Made by a program: the position numbers and the translations under genes | NCBI GenBank assembly: GCA_016776635.1 | Contig: JADHSZ010000013.1 | Coordinates: 1-48,798 of the forward strand | Source of the DNA: Alphaproteobacteria bacterium | GTDB lineage: Bacteria; Pseudomonadota; Alphaproteobacteria; UBA11136 | DNA length: 48,798 bases | Direction: 5' to 3' | Notes under the pieces: model-generated | The model's input: the letters and a program-made list of their open reading frames with translations, nothing else | The model's database searches: none | What the model was told of the DNA's origin: nothing | In this document: positions 8,078 to 16,387 of the stretch, piece by piece | Layout: every line of letters begins with the position of its first letter | Position numbering within the stretch: position 1 is the stretch's first letter

Positions 8078-8611
8078 ATGGATATCACCAAAATCCCCAT
8101 CGGGGCCAATCCGCCCTATGACGTCAACGTGGTCATCGAAATTCCCATCGGCGGCGTCCCGGTCAAATACGAAATGGACAAGGATTCCGGGGCCATGTTC
8201 GTGGACCGTTTTCTCCACACCGCCATGTACTATCCCTGCAACTACGGCTTCATCCCCCATACCCTATCGGAGGACGGCGACCCCACCGACGCCGCGGTAA
8301 TGGGACAGATTCCGGTGATCCCCGGAGTCATTATCCGTTCGCGGCCGGTGGGCGTGTTGATCATGGAGGATGAGAGCGGTATCGACGAAAAAATCATCTG
8401 TGTGCCGGTGGACGAACTCCATCCTTATTACAAGGATGTGGGTTCATACCGGGATTTAACCCCCATTCTCCTGGAACAGATCGCCCACTTCTTCGAGCAC
8501 TACAAAGACCTGGAAAAAGGCAAATGGGTCAAGGTCCAGCGTTGGGGCGAGGCCGAGGAATCCTTCGAGTTAATTCGCCAGGCAATCGAGCGCGCCAAAG
8601 AAGACAAATAA
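8078..8611 (+). CDS. ppa: Inorganic pyrophosphatase (family I)
   Basis: Soluble Mg-dependent pyrophosphatase that hydrolyses PPi to phosphate and drives biosynthetic reactions. The 177-residue length and the sequence are typical: VVIEIPIGGVPVKYEMDKDSG, MYYPCNYGFIPHT, the Asp-rich catalytic loop EDGDPTDAAVMG, and KDVGSYRDL near the C-terminus. The loop has Thr where Val/Leu/Cys is usual, but the three metal-binding Asp are intact. The gene is monocistronic and converges with the copper ATPase gene 17 bases away. Confidence 0.96.
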   Translation: MDITKIPIGANPPYDVNVVIEIPIGGVPVKYEMDKDSGAMFVDRFLHTAMYYPCNYGFIPHTLSEDGDPTDAAVMGQIPVIPGVIIRSRPVGVLIMEDESGIDEKIICVPVDELHPYYKDVGSYRDLTPILLEQIAHFFEHYKDLEKGKWVKVQRWGEAEESFELIRQAIERAKEDK

Positions 8612-8628
8612 CGGCCCCGACTCACTCC

Positions 8629-11091
8629 TTACAGCTTCACCCGGCGCAGCCGCAGCGCGTTGCTGATGACCGAGACCGAACTCAGCGCCATGGCCGCCGC
8701 CGCAATAATGGGGTTTAACAGAAGACCCGTAAACGGATAGAGCACACCCGCCGCCACCGGAACGCCCAGGGCGTTATAGAAAAAGGCGAAGAACAGGTTC
8801 TGGCGGATATTGCCCATGGTCGCCCGGCTCAGCCGCCGGGCGCGGACGATGCCGTCCAGGTTTCCCTTGATCAGGGTCACACCCGCGCTCTGGATCGCCA
8901 CGTCGGTTCCCGTCCCCATGGCGATGCCCACATCGGCCTGGGCCAGTGCCGGGGCGTCGTTGACGCCGTCGCCGGCCATGGCCACCACGGCGCCCTCCTG
9001 TTGCAGCCGCGCCACCACGGCGCCCTTTTCCTGAGGCAACACTTCGGCTTCCACGTCGCTGATCCCCAGCCTTTCGGCCACGGCACGAGCGGTGGCCGGG
9101 TTGTCGCCGGTGAGCATGACGATACGCACCCCTTCCCCGCGCAGCGCCTCCAAAGTGGCGGCGGTGGATTCCTTGACGGGGTCGGAAACCCCGATGATCC
9201 CGGCAACCTGACCGTCGAGAACCACAAACATGACGGTCTCGCCGCTCCGGCGCTGTTCCTCGGCGGAATCCCCCAGCGCCCCGCTGTCGAGACCTAGATC
9301 GGTCAACAGCCTGGCGTTGCCAAGGGCCACCGCCCTGTCCTCCACGCGCCCAGTGACGCCCTTTCCGGTCACCGATTCGAAGTCCTCCACCGCCCCCAGT
9401 TGCAGCCCCTTGTCACGCGCGGCCTCGACGATAGCGGCGGCCAGCGGGTGTTCACTGCTGCGCTCGAGGCTCGCCGCCAAACGCAACATGTTATCCCCGT
9501 CACTACCCTCCCCAGCCATAACCGTGGTGACCTTGGGCTTGCCCTCGGTCAGGGTGCCGGTCTTGTCCACCACCAGGGTATCCACCTTCTCGAAATGCTC
9601 CAGCGCCTCGGCGTTCTTGATCAGGACGCCCGCCTGGGCGCCGCGCCCCACCCCCACCATGATGGACATGGGTGTGGCCAGCCCCAGGGCGCAGGGACAG
9701 GCAATGATGAGCACCGACACCGCGGCGATAAGAGCGAAGCTCATGGCCGGGGGCGGTCCCCACAGCGACCATGCCACGAAGGCCGCCAGCGCGGACAGCA
9801 CCACCGCCGGCACGAAATATCCCGCTACCACATCGGCCAGACGCTGGATCGGGGCGCGGCTGCGCTGGGCCTCGGCCACCAGCTGCACGATCTGGGCGAG
9901 CATGGTCTCGCTGCCCACGTGCTCGGCGGTCATGACAAAGCCCCCGGTGCCGTTCAGGGTGCCGCCGATGACGGCGTCCCCGGCCTGTTTCGTCACCGGA
10001 AAGGATTCCCCGGTGACCATGGATTCGTCCACGGCGCTTTTGCCTTCCACCACCGCGCCGTCCACCGGCACCTTGTCGCCGGGACGCACCCGCAGCTTGT
10101 CCCCGGCCATCACCGAGTCCAGCGGCACTTCTTTATCCTCTCCCGCCTCGTTGATGCGAAGCGCGGTCTTGGGCGCCAGATCAAGAAGCGCCCTCAGGGC
10201 GGCGTTGGTTCCGGCGCGGGCGCGCAGTTCCAGAACCTGGCCAAGCAACACCAGCACCACGATCACGGCGGCGGCCTCGAAATAGACCGCCACCTCGCCG
10301 CCGGGGCCACGAAAGCTCTCGGGGAAAATATCCGGCGCCAGCGTCGCCACGGCGCTGTAGGCCCATGCCGCACCGGTGCCCAGCGCGATCAGGGTGAACA
10401 TGTTGAGCTTGCCGGTAACCAGCGACTGCCAGCCGCGCGCGAAGAAGGGCCAGCCCGCCCACAGCACCACCGGCGTGGCGAATAGGGCCTGAATCCAGAT
10501 GGACAACTGCGCCGGCACCAGATGTTCCAGCCCCAACCCCGGGATATGGCCGCCCATTTCCAGCACCACCACCGGCGCCGCCAGTACCGCGCCGATCTTG
10601 AAGCGGCGGCCCATATCCACCAGCTCCGGGTTGGGGGCGTCTTCGGTGGGAACCGTTTCGGGCTCCAGCGCCATGCCGCATTTGGGACAGCTCCCCGGTC
10701 CGTCCCGGCGCACTTCGGGGTGCATGGGACAGGTGTAAATTACCTGGGTCGCGCCAAAACTCCCCTCCAGCGCCATGCCGCATTCGGGGCAGGTGCCGGG
10801 GCCGTCCTGATGGACGTCGGGGTGCATGGGACAGGTAAAACCGGGACCGGAAGGGGCCTTACGACCACCGTGACCGCCATGACCGCCCTCACCGTCCCCA
10901 CCCTCATGATGACAGCAAGAATGCTCGTCTGGCTTGGAAGCGTCCTCGGCGGGAACCGTTTCCGGCTCCAAGGCCATACCACCGCATTTGGGACAAGTGC
11001 CGGGGCCGTCCTGGCACACTTCGGGATGCATGGGGCAGGTATAAACCACCTGGCTGCCACCTTGGTGGGAGGAACAGTCTTTATGGCTCAT
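8629..11091 (-). CDS. copA: Copper-type P1B ATPase with three N-terminal heavy-metal-binding repeats
   Basis: Integral membrane ATPase of 820 residues, probably exporting Cu(I). The N-terminus has three copies of the [24 protein letters not shown] domain (about residues 16-45, 84-110 and 117-146) instead of CXXC HMA domains. A Cys/His/Gly-rich linker lies between copies one and two ([20 protein letters not shown]). Core motifs are all present: TGES, the metal-channel motif [21 protein letters not shown] with the phosphorylated Asp, the SEHPLA motif, MLTGDN and [10 protein letters not shown]. About eight membrane segments are expected. Repeat one reads [10 protein letters not shown], one Gly longer than the others. 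No CueR-type regulator or copper chaperone is adjacent. The upstream region is the 78-bp repeat shared with tRNA-Leu. Silver or another soft metal is possible. Confidence 0.9.
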   Translation of the reverse strand: MSHKDCSSHQGGSQVVYTCPMHPEVCQDGPGTCPKCGGMALEPETVPAEDASKPDEHSCCHHEGGDGEGGHGGHGGRKAPSGPGFTCPMHPDVHQDGPGTCPECGMALEGSFGATQVIYTCPMHPEVRRDGPGSCPKCGMALEPETVPTEDAPNPELVDMGRRFKIGAVLAAPVVVLEMGGHIPGLGLEHLVPAQLSIWIQALFATPVVLWAGWPFFARGWQSLVTGKLNMFTLIALGTGAAWAYSAVATLAPDIFPESFRGPGGEVAVYFEAAAVIVVLVLLGQVLELRARAGTNAALRALLDLAPKTALRINEAGEDKEVPLDSVMAGDKLRVRPGDKVPVDGAVVEGKSAVDESMVTGESFPVTKQAGDAVIGGTLNGTGGFVMTAEHVGSETMLAQIVQLVAEAQRSRAPIQRLADVVAGYFVPAVVLSALAAFVAWSLWGPPPAMSFALIAAVSVLIIACPCALGLATPMSIMVGVGRGAQAGVLIKNAEALEHFEKVDTLVVDKTGTLTEGKPKVTTVMAGEGSDGDNMLRLAASLERSSEHPLAAAIVEAARDKGLQLGAVEDFESVTGKGVTGRVEDRAVALGNARLLTDLGLDSGALGDSAEEQRRSGETVMFVVLDGQVAGIIGVSDPVKESTAATLEALRGEGVRIVMLTGDNPATARAVAERLGISDVEAEVLPQEKGAVVARLQQEGAVVAMAGDGVNDAPALAQADVGIAMGTGTDVAIQSAGVTLIKGNLDGIVRARRLSRATMGNIRQNLFFAFFYNALGVPVAAGVLYPFTGLLLNPIIAAAAMALSSVSVISNALRLRRVKL

Positions 11092-11145
11092 GACTCACAT
11101 TCCCCCAAGCAACGGCAAGAAGCCCAACAATATACTCAATGCTGC

Positions 11146-11223
11146 CCGCCAAGCGGGCACGCCCCTCATTATCTCCAAAACGCGGCCTTTCACCAGTCCC
11201 CCCGTTGCGGGTATGGTGGCCCC
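11146..11223. repeat. 78-bp repeat, copy 1: shares sequence with the 5' end and upstream region of tRNA-Leu
   Basis: This stretch matches 25998-26074 with four substitutions and one indel. It contains the first 13 bases of the tRNA-Leu (minus strand, GCCCGCTTGGCGG) and about 65 bases of that gene's upstream sequence. On the minus strand it carries GATAAT just before the tRNA-like start, which could serve as the -10 box of a promoter for the copper ATPase gene. In this copy the tRNA remnant forms a perfect GCCCGC-CAA-GCGGGC hairpin. Confidence 0.75.
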
Positions 11224-11248
11224 CCGACTTCGACCACAAGGACCGGGA

Positions 11249-11584
11249 ATGAGCCGCCGCCCCGCCATCGTTTCTTTCATCGCCTGTGCCATGAGTCTCG
11301 CCCTATGGACGGGCCTTTCCCCAACGCCGGGCATGGCGGAAACGCTCGACCAGCAATGCCGCAAGGCGGAGAAGGAGATCAGAACCCTGAGGAACGAAGT
11401 CCGTTCTCTGGGCAAGATGTGGAAGATCAAGGGCGTGAGCAAGAAGCTCAACCGCGCCAAGCGGTTGTGCGCCGACGGCGATTCCAAGGCCGCCGGCGAA
11501 CTCCTTGAGAAGATCAAGCAGAACCTGCGCGATGCCATCGCCAGCGCCAAGGGCGAGGAGTCCCCCCAGCCGTCGCGGTGGTGA
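11249..11584 (+). CDS. Small exported coiled-coil hypothetical protein
   Basis: A 111-residue protein with a signal peptide (about residues 1-30, ending GMAETL). The mature part is a charged, Lys-rich helical domain (EKEIRTLRNEVRSLGKMW, then SKKLNRAKRLCADGDSKAAGELLEKIKQNL) likely to form a helical hairpin. Two Cys (in QQCRKA and RLCADG) could be disulfide-bonded. No family is recognised. The ATG at 11249 follows a good RBS (AAGGAccggga). An upstream in-frame extension runs through the 78-bp repeat and is rejected. It is divergent from the copper ATPase gene, so a periplasmic role in metal handling is possible but unproven. Confidence 0.6.
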   Translation: MSRRPAIVSFIACAMSLALWTGLSPTPGMAETLDQQCRKAEKEIRTLRNEVRSLGKMWKIKGVSKKLNRAKRLCADGDSKAAGELLEKIKQNLRDAIASAKGEESPQPSRW

Positions 11585-11736
11585 TACACCCGTTAAGCCA
11601 CGCCGGCCCGCCGGCTCTTCCGCTGACCCCATGCTTGCCCGAAATTGGGCCAACCGGAACCCGGCCATTCCCCACGATCTTTGCGCGATGCTAGAATATC
11701 CGCCGTTTTGAACCCGATCCGTGGAATCCGGAACAG

Positions 11737-12927
11737 ATGACCAATGACCCGAACATCCCTGATCAGGCCGTAATTTTGGCCGGCGGCCTTGGGACGCGCC
11801 TCCTGCCGCTGACGAAAAAATGCCCCAAGCCCATGATCGAAATCCACGGCAGGCCGTTTCTCGAGTATTTGATCGAGATGCTGCGCGATCAGGGACTGCG
11901 GCGGATCGTCATGCTGTTGGGCTATATGCCCGATGCCATCACCGGCTATTTCGGCGACGGATCATCCTGGGGGGTCTCCATCGAATACAACATCACGGAT
12001 GTGGCCGACGACACCGGCACACGGCTGCGTCTCGCCGGGGACCTGCTCGACGACACGTTTCTTCTGCTCTATTGCGATAATTACTGGCCGCTTCGCTATA
12101 AAGCCCTATGCGCGGCCTATGACAAATCCGGCGTAGCCGCCCAGGTGGTGGCCTACGCCAACAGGGACGGCTATTCCAGAGACAACCTTATCATCGAGGA
12201 CGGGCTGGTGACCGCCTATGACAAATCCCGCACCCGGCCCGGCCTGTCGGGGGTGGATCTTGGCTTTCTGCTGATGCGCAAATCTCTGCTCGATCTTCTT
12301 CCCGGCGGCAACATATCACTGGAGGCCGAGCTCTATCCGCGTCTGGTGGCGGAGCGGCAACTGGCCGCCTTCGTCAGCGACCACCGTTATTACAGCGTCA
12401 GCTCGCATCAGCGCCTTCCCCTGACCCGTGACTTTCTGGAACGCAGGCCGATGATTCTTCTCGACCGGGACGGCGTTCTCAACAAACGCATGCCTTCGGG
12501 AACCTATGTCAGGTCATGGCAGGAATGGGAATGGGCCGAGGGCGCGCTGGAGGCCCTGGAGTTGCTCAACAGGGCTGGCTATCGCAGCGCCGTCATCACC
12601 AATCAGGCCGGCATCGCCCGCGGCGAGATGACCCTGGAGGAAGTGGAAACCATCCATCGGCGGATGCGCGCGGAAGCAGAGGCGGCCGGCGGCAAAATCC
12701 ACGAGGTCTATATGTGCCCCCATCACTGGGATGACGATTGCCAATGCCGCAAGCCAAAGCCGGGCATGCTGTTTCAGGCACAGCGTGATTTCAGTCTCGA
12801 CCTGACCCGCACCACTTTCGTCGGCGACGACGACCGCGACCGGCAAGCGGCGGAAAACGCCGGTTGTGGCTTTATTTTTGCAGGTGATTCCTCGCCCTTG
12901 CTGAACATCGTAAAGGAAATGCTGTAA
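11737..12927 (+). CDS. Sugar-phosphate nucleotidyltransferase fused to HAD-IIIA phosphatase (HddC-GmhB-like)
   Basis: A 396-residue fusion of two steps of nucleotide-sugar activation. Residues about 10-232 are an NTP-transferase domain (AGGLGTRLLPLTKKCPKPM, LLYCDNYWPL, VDLGFLLMRKSLLDLL), like HddC, which makes GDP- or NDP-heptose. Residues about 237-396 are a HisB-N/GmhB-type phosphatase: D243 and D245 in LLDRDGVLN, TNQAGIARGEM, the zinc ligands C327, H329, C335 and C337, KPKPGML and FVGDDDRDRQAAENAG. GmhB removes the 7-phosphate of heptose bisphosphate. With the HddA-type kinase at 14421 this gives the kinase, phosphatase and nucleotidyltransferase of a heptose pathway, but no GmhA isomerase is in the window. 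It is the first gene of an eleven-gene same-strand cluster. Confidence 0.85.
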   Translation: MTNDPNIPDQAVILAGGLGTRLLPLTKKCPKPMIEIHGRPFLEYLIEMLRDQGLRRIVMLLGYMPDAITGYFGDGSSWGVSIEYNITDVADDTGTRLRLAGDLLDDTFLLLYCDNYWPLRYKALCAAYDKSGVAAQVVAYANRDGYSRDNLIIEDGLVTAYDKSRTRPGLSGVDLGFLLMRKSLLDLLPGGNISLEAELYPRLVAERQLAAFVSDHRYYSVSSHQRLPLTRDFLERRPMILLDRDGVLNKRMPSGTYVRSWQEWEWAEGALEALELLNRAGYRSAVITNQAGIARGEMTLEEVETIHRRMRAEAEAAGGKIHEVYMCPHHWDDDCQCRKPKPGMLFQAQRDFSLDLTRTTFVGDDDRDRQAAENAGCGFIFAGDSSPLLNIVKEML

Positions 12928-12931
12928 GGCT

Positions 12932-13963
12932 ATGACCAAACGGGTGCTACTGACGGGGCATGACGGGTATATCGGCACCGTCATGGCCCCCTTTCTCATG
13001 GACCGGGGATACCGGGTAACGGGCCTGGATACGGGCTATTTCCGGGACACATTGCTTGGCGGCCAGGCCCCGGAAATCCCCGAAATCCGCAAGGATATAC
13101 GTGACCTCACCCCCCGCGACGTGGAGGGGTTCGATGCGATTATCCATCTCGCGGCGCTGAGCAACGACCCCCTCGGCGATCTTGACCGGGACTGGACGCG
13201 CCACATCAATCTCGATGCCACGGTGCGTCTTGCCGGCTATGCCAAACAGGCCGGAGTGTCCCGGTTTCTGCTGGCTTCGTCCTGCATCATGTACGGCATG
13301 TCCGAGACTGCGGAGGTGGATGAAACCACCCCCCTGGCGCCGCTGACGGAATACGCGCGCTCAAAGGCGAAATGCGAGGAGGCGCTCTCGGAAATGGCCG
13401 GCGACGGTTTTTCCCCGGTTTTTATCCGCAACGGCACCGTCTATGGGTATTCGCCGCGCATGCGGCTCGACACGGTTATGAACGACCTCACGGCCCAGGC
13501 CATATCTACGGGCAAAATTGTGATCTATAGTGACGGCACGCCCTGGCGGCCCGTGATCCATATCAATGACCTGGTGCGGACATTCCCGAATTATCTGGAG
13601 GCGCCGATCGATGTCATCCACAATCAGGCCTTTAATAACGGGTCTGATGATTTGAACTACAGGATCATTGAACTGGCTGAAATTGTGAGCAAAACAGTCC
13701 CTGGGGCGACTCTGGAAATCCAATCCCGCGCCGACGCCGACCAAAGGACATACAAGGCGTCTTTTGCTAAATTTGCACGGGCCTTCCCCGATTTCGCATT
13801 TCAATGGAACCCCGAAAATGGCGCCGCCGATCTTTACGAAACATTCAAGAAGCTTGGCTTTGGCGGTGAGGATTTTGACGGAGACCAATTCATCCGCCTG
13901 CACTGGCTCAAACACCTTCTTGCCTCGGGGCGGCTGGATGAAACTCTTCGCTGGAAGAGCTAG
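12932..13963 (+). CDS. NAD-dependent sugar epimerase/dehydratase (extended SDR)
   Basis: A 343-residue extended short-chain dehydrogenase acting on a nucleotide sugar. The Rossmann motif TGHDGYIGT replaces the usual TGGAGFIG; the catalytic set is SSCIMYG (Ser) and Y-A-R-S-K (YxxxK), and IIHLAALSNDPLGD is typical. The C-terminal substrate domain has RMRLDTVMNDLTAQA and RPVIHINDLVR. Together these resemble GDP- or NDP-sugar 4-epimerases or dehydratases, but the substrate cannot be assigned. It starts 4 bases after the fusion gene stop and ends directly against the next ATG (TAGATG), indicating an operon. Confidence 0.85.
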   Translation: MTKRVLLTGHDGYIGTVMAPFLMDRGYRVTGLDTGYFRDTLLGGQAPEIPEIRKDIRDLTPRDVEGFDAIIHLAALSNDPLGDLDRDWTRHINLDATVRLAGYAKQAGVSRFLLASSCIMYGMSETAEVDETTPLAPLTEYARSKAKCEEALSEMAGDGFSPVFIRNGTVYGYSPRMRLDTVMNDLTAQAISTGKIVIYSDGTPWRPVIHINDLVRTFPNYLEAPIDVIHNQAFNNGSDDLNYRIIELAEIVSKTVPGATLEIQSRADADQRTYKASFAKFARAFPDFAFQWNPENGAADLYETFKKLGFGGEDFDGDQFIRLHWLKHLLASGRLDETLRWKS

Positions 13964-14428
13964 ATGACGCAGGAATCAAAAATACACGGCATGAAGATCA
14001 TCCCCCTCCGTCAGATCGTGGACGAACGGGGCAAGATCATGCACATGCTCAAAGCCACCGACCCCCATTTCATCACCTTCGGCGAGATTTATTTCTCCAC
14101 GGCGTGGCCGGGCGTGATCAAGGCATGGCACATCCACCAGACCATGACGCTCAACAATGCCGTCATCAGCGGGCGGGCAAAGCTGGTGATGTACGATCTG
14201 CGCGAAGATTCCTCCACCCATGGCGCCCTCCATGAGGTCTTTCTCGGCGAGGACAATTACGTTCTGGTGCAAATTCCCCCGGGAATCGCCAGCGGCTACA
14301 AAGCCTACGGCGAGGGACCGGCAATCATGGCCAATTGCGCCACCGAGCCTCATGATCCCGATGAAATGCTCCGCATGGACCCGTTTACCGACCGCATCCC
14401 CTATGATTGGTCCCTGAAGGATGGATGA
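13964..14428 (+). CDS. dTDP-4-dehydrorhamnose 3,5-epimerase-like cupin
   Basis: A 154-residue RmlC-type cupin. The family motif is PGVIKAWHIHQTMTLNNAVISG, with the catalytic-type His in WHIHQ, followed by GRAKLVMYDLRED, VLVQIPPGIASGYKAYG and CATEPHDPDE. It should epimerise a 4-keto nucleotide sugar at C3 and/or C5. Family members acting on GDP-4-keto-heptose or dTDP-4-keto-6-deoxyhexose look alike, so the substrate is inferred only from the cluster. The ATG directly follows the previous TAG. The last 8 bases overlap the kinase gene, so translation is probably coupled. Confidence 0.8.
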   Translation: MTQESKIHGMKIIPLRQIVDERGKIMHMLKATDPHFITFGEIYFSTAWPGVIKAWHIHQTMTLNNAVISGRAKLVMYDLREDSSTHGALHEVFLGEDNYVLVQIPPGIASGYKAYGEGPAIMANCATEPHDPDEMLRMDPFTDRIPYDWSLKDG

Positions 14429-15407
14429 GGCGCGCTACGTTTCCACCCGGACGCCATTGAGGATCAGTTTCGCGGGTGGCGGGACCGATCTGCCCGATTA
14501 TTACGAACGCGAATACGGGGCGGTCCTCAGCACCGCCATAAACCGCTACATCTATGTCACCGTTAAGCCTCTGGACCCTCTGTTCAACGCGCAGTACCGC
14601 CTCAACTATTCCATTACCGAACACGTCAACAGCCTCGAAGAGATCAAGAACGACATCGCCCGCGAATGTCTTCGCAAGGTGCCCGTTGAGACGCCTATCT
14701 ATGTCAGCACCATTGCCGATATTCCCGCCATGTCCGGGCTCGGCTCGTCGAGCAGTTTCGCCGTGGGATTACTGAATGCGCTTCATGCCTATCGCGGCGA
14801 ACACGTATCGGGGGCACGGCTGGCGGAAGAAGCCGCCGCCATCGAAATGGAAGAGCTGGAGCGCCCCATCGGCAAACAGGACCATTACGCTGCGGCAATC
14901 GGAGGAATGAATTTCTTCAGTTTCCACCCCAATGGCAGCGTGACCATCCTGCCGCAGGCCCAGTCCCCGTCGATTCTGGACGGTCTGTTTTCCCACATGA
15001 TGCTGTTCTGGACGGGCATCCATCGCGATGCCAGCGAAGTCCTGGGTGAACAGAAAAAGAATACCGGGGCCCGCATCGCTGAACTGGCGTCCATCCGCGA
15101 TCTGGCGGAAAGCCTGAGGGATTCCCTGGCGGAAAAATATTGCCCCGAAACCGTGGGAACCCTGATCCATGAAAACTGGCAGCTTAAACGGAAACTGGCC
15201 GGAACCATCAGCAACGGCCTGATTGACGGTTATTACACGGCAGCCATGCAGGCCGGTGCCCTTGGCGGAAAACTGTGTGGCGCCGGCGGCGGTGGATTTC
15301 TCCTCTTTATCGTGGCGCCTGACGCTCAAGAAGCTGTCAGAAACGCCCTCTCGGAGCTCACCGAAGTGGCCGTTGGCTACGAGCCTCACGGGTCGCTTCT
15401 GCTGTGA
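14421..15407 (+). CDS. hddA: GHMP kinase, D-glycero-D-manno-heptose 7-phosphate kinase type
   Basis: A 328-residue GHMP-family sugar kinase. The N-terminal motif TPLRISFAGGGTDLPDYY is diagnostic of the HddA subfamily, which phosphorylates heptose 7-phosphate at C1. The ATP-binding motif is PAMSGLGSSSSFAVGLLNAL, and the C-terminal glycine motif is GGKLCGAGGGGFLLF. IGKQDHYAAAIGGMNFFSF is also typical. It overlaps the cupin gene by 8 bases. With the HddC-GmhB-like fusion at 11737 it argues for a heptose-derived precursor. L-fucose kinase-like members share part of the signature, so a related sugar is possible. Confidence 0.82.
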   Translation: MDEARYVSTRTPLRISFAGGGTDLPDYYEREYGAVLSTAINRYIYVTVKPLDPLFNAQYRLNYSITEHVNSLEEIKNDIARECLRKVPVETPIYVSTIADIPAMSGLGSSSSFAVGLLNALHAYRGEHVSGARLAEEAAAIEMEELERPIGKQDHYAAAIGGMNFFSFHPNGSVTILPQAQSPSILDGLFSHMMLFWTGIHRDASEVLGEQKKNTGARIAELASIRDLAESLRDSLAEKYCPETVGTLIHENWQLKRKLAGTISNGLIDGYYTAAMQAGALGGKLCGAGGGGFLLFIVAPDAQEAVRNALSELTEVAVGYEPHGSLLL

Positions 15408-15447
15408 ACCCCCGCACGTTCTCCTGCCGTAGGGACATATCCGCCTG

Positions 15448-16380
15448 ATGACATCAACGAAAACAGCATTCGTTACCGGGGCCACGGGTATGGTCGGCGG
15501 ACATCTGGTGCGCCGCTTGGTCCATGAGGGATGGCGGGTCCATGTGTTGATGCGCGGACATGGCGGACTGGAAGAGGTAATGGACAGCCTCACGGTTCAC
15601 CACGGAGACCTGACCGTAGCGACGGAGGTAACCGAGGCATTGCGCACCCTTTCCCCCGACGTGGTGTTTCATCTCGCCAGCACGCCTTTTAATCCGCCCC
15701 CCGAGCCCGAAGCCCATTTCCGCGTCAATGTGGAGGGCATGGCCAATCTTCTAGCGGCACTGGACGAAAAGCACCCGCCCCGCCTCGTTTTCACCAGTTC
15801 CGGGGCCGTCTATGGAAGCGGCGCCGGCCTCAAAGAGGACATGCCTCCTGCCCCGGCCACCGTGTTGGGGGAAACCAAGGCCGCCGCCGGAAAACTACTT
15901 CAGACATACAGCCGGGAGAAGGACTGCAGCGCCGTGGAACTGCGCCTGTTCACCCCTTATGGCCCGCGGGAACGGCCCAGCCGCCTGCTGCCCCATGTGA
16001 TCGGCTGCGCCCTGGAGGGGCGGCCGGTGGAATTGACCAGCGGCGATCAGAAACGGGATTACAGTTTCGTGGAAGACGTGATTGACGCCCTGATTATGGC
16101 CGGCGAAAAAGAACTTCCGGGTCACTGTGTTATGAATATCTGCTCCGGGGAAAGCATCACCGTTCGCCACATGGCGGCACGTATTCTGGAATTGATGGAG
16201 TCTTCAGCGCCTCTGAAACTGGGTGCCCGCCCCACCCGAAGCGACGAAATCATGGAACTGAGCGGCGACAACAAGCTGGCCGAAAGCCTTCTCGGCTGGA
16301 CCCCTAAAATCGGCCTCGACGAAGGATTGCGCCGCACCATCGCCTGGTATCGGACCCATCATGACAGTCACAAGGGATAA
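15448..16380 (+). CDS. SDR-type sugar epimerase/reductase homologue lacking the catalytic Tyr
   Basis: A 310-residue extended SDR. The NAD(P)-binding motif TGATGMVGGHL, the DVVFHLAST strand and the Ser motif LVFTSSGAVYGSG are present. The expected YxxxK reads L140-G-E-T-K144, so the proton-donor Tyr is replaced by Leu while Lys is kept. C-terminal motifs (LRLFTPYGPRERPSRLLPHVI, KRDYSFVEDVIDAL, LGWTPKIGLDEGL) are normal for a nucleotide-sugar SDR. Either the enzyme uses another residue, as some specialised reductases do, or it is a binding or accessory subunit. It sits inside the operon and shows no other sign of decay. Confidence 0.8.
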   Translation: MTSTKTAFVTGATGMVGGHLVRRLVHEGWRVHVLMRGHGGLEEVMDSLTVHHGDLTVATEVTEALRTLSPDVVFHLASTPFNPPPEPEAHFRVNVEGMANLLAALDEKHPPRLVFTSSGAVYGSGAGLKEDMPPAPATVLGETKAAAGKLLQTYSREKDCSAVELRLFTPYGPRERPSRLLPHVIGCALEGRPVELTSGDQKRDYSFVEDVIDALIMAGEKELPGHCVMNICSGESITVRHMAARILELMESSAPLKLGARPTRSDEIMELSGDNKLAESLLGWTPKIGLDEGLRRTIAWYRTHHDSHKG

Positions 16381-16387
16381 GGACTCC

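Noticed and set aside
9400..10485. 361-codon open frame opposite the copper ATPase
   Set aside because: His/Gln-rich shadow of a strongly conserved coding strand.
11090..11248. Similar peptide (IISKT.PFTSPPV.GMV) in frames at 11.2 kb and 26.0 kb suggesting a shared protein
   Set aside because: The similarity comes from the 78-bp DNA repeat being read in one frame; neither stretch has an RBS or coding context.
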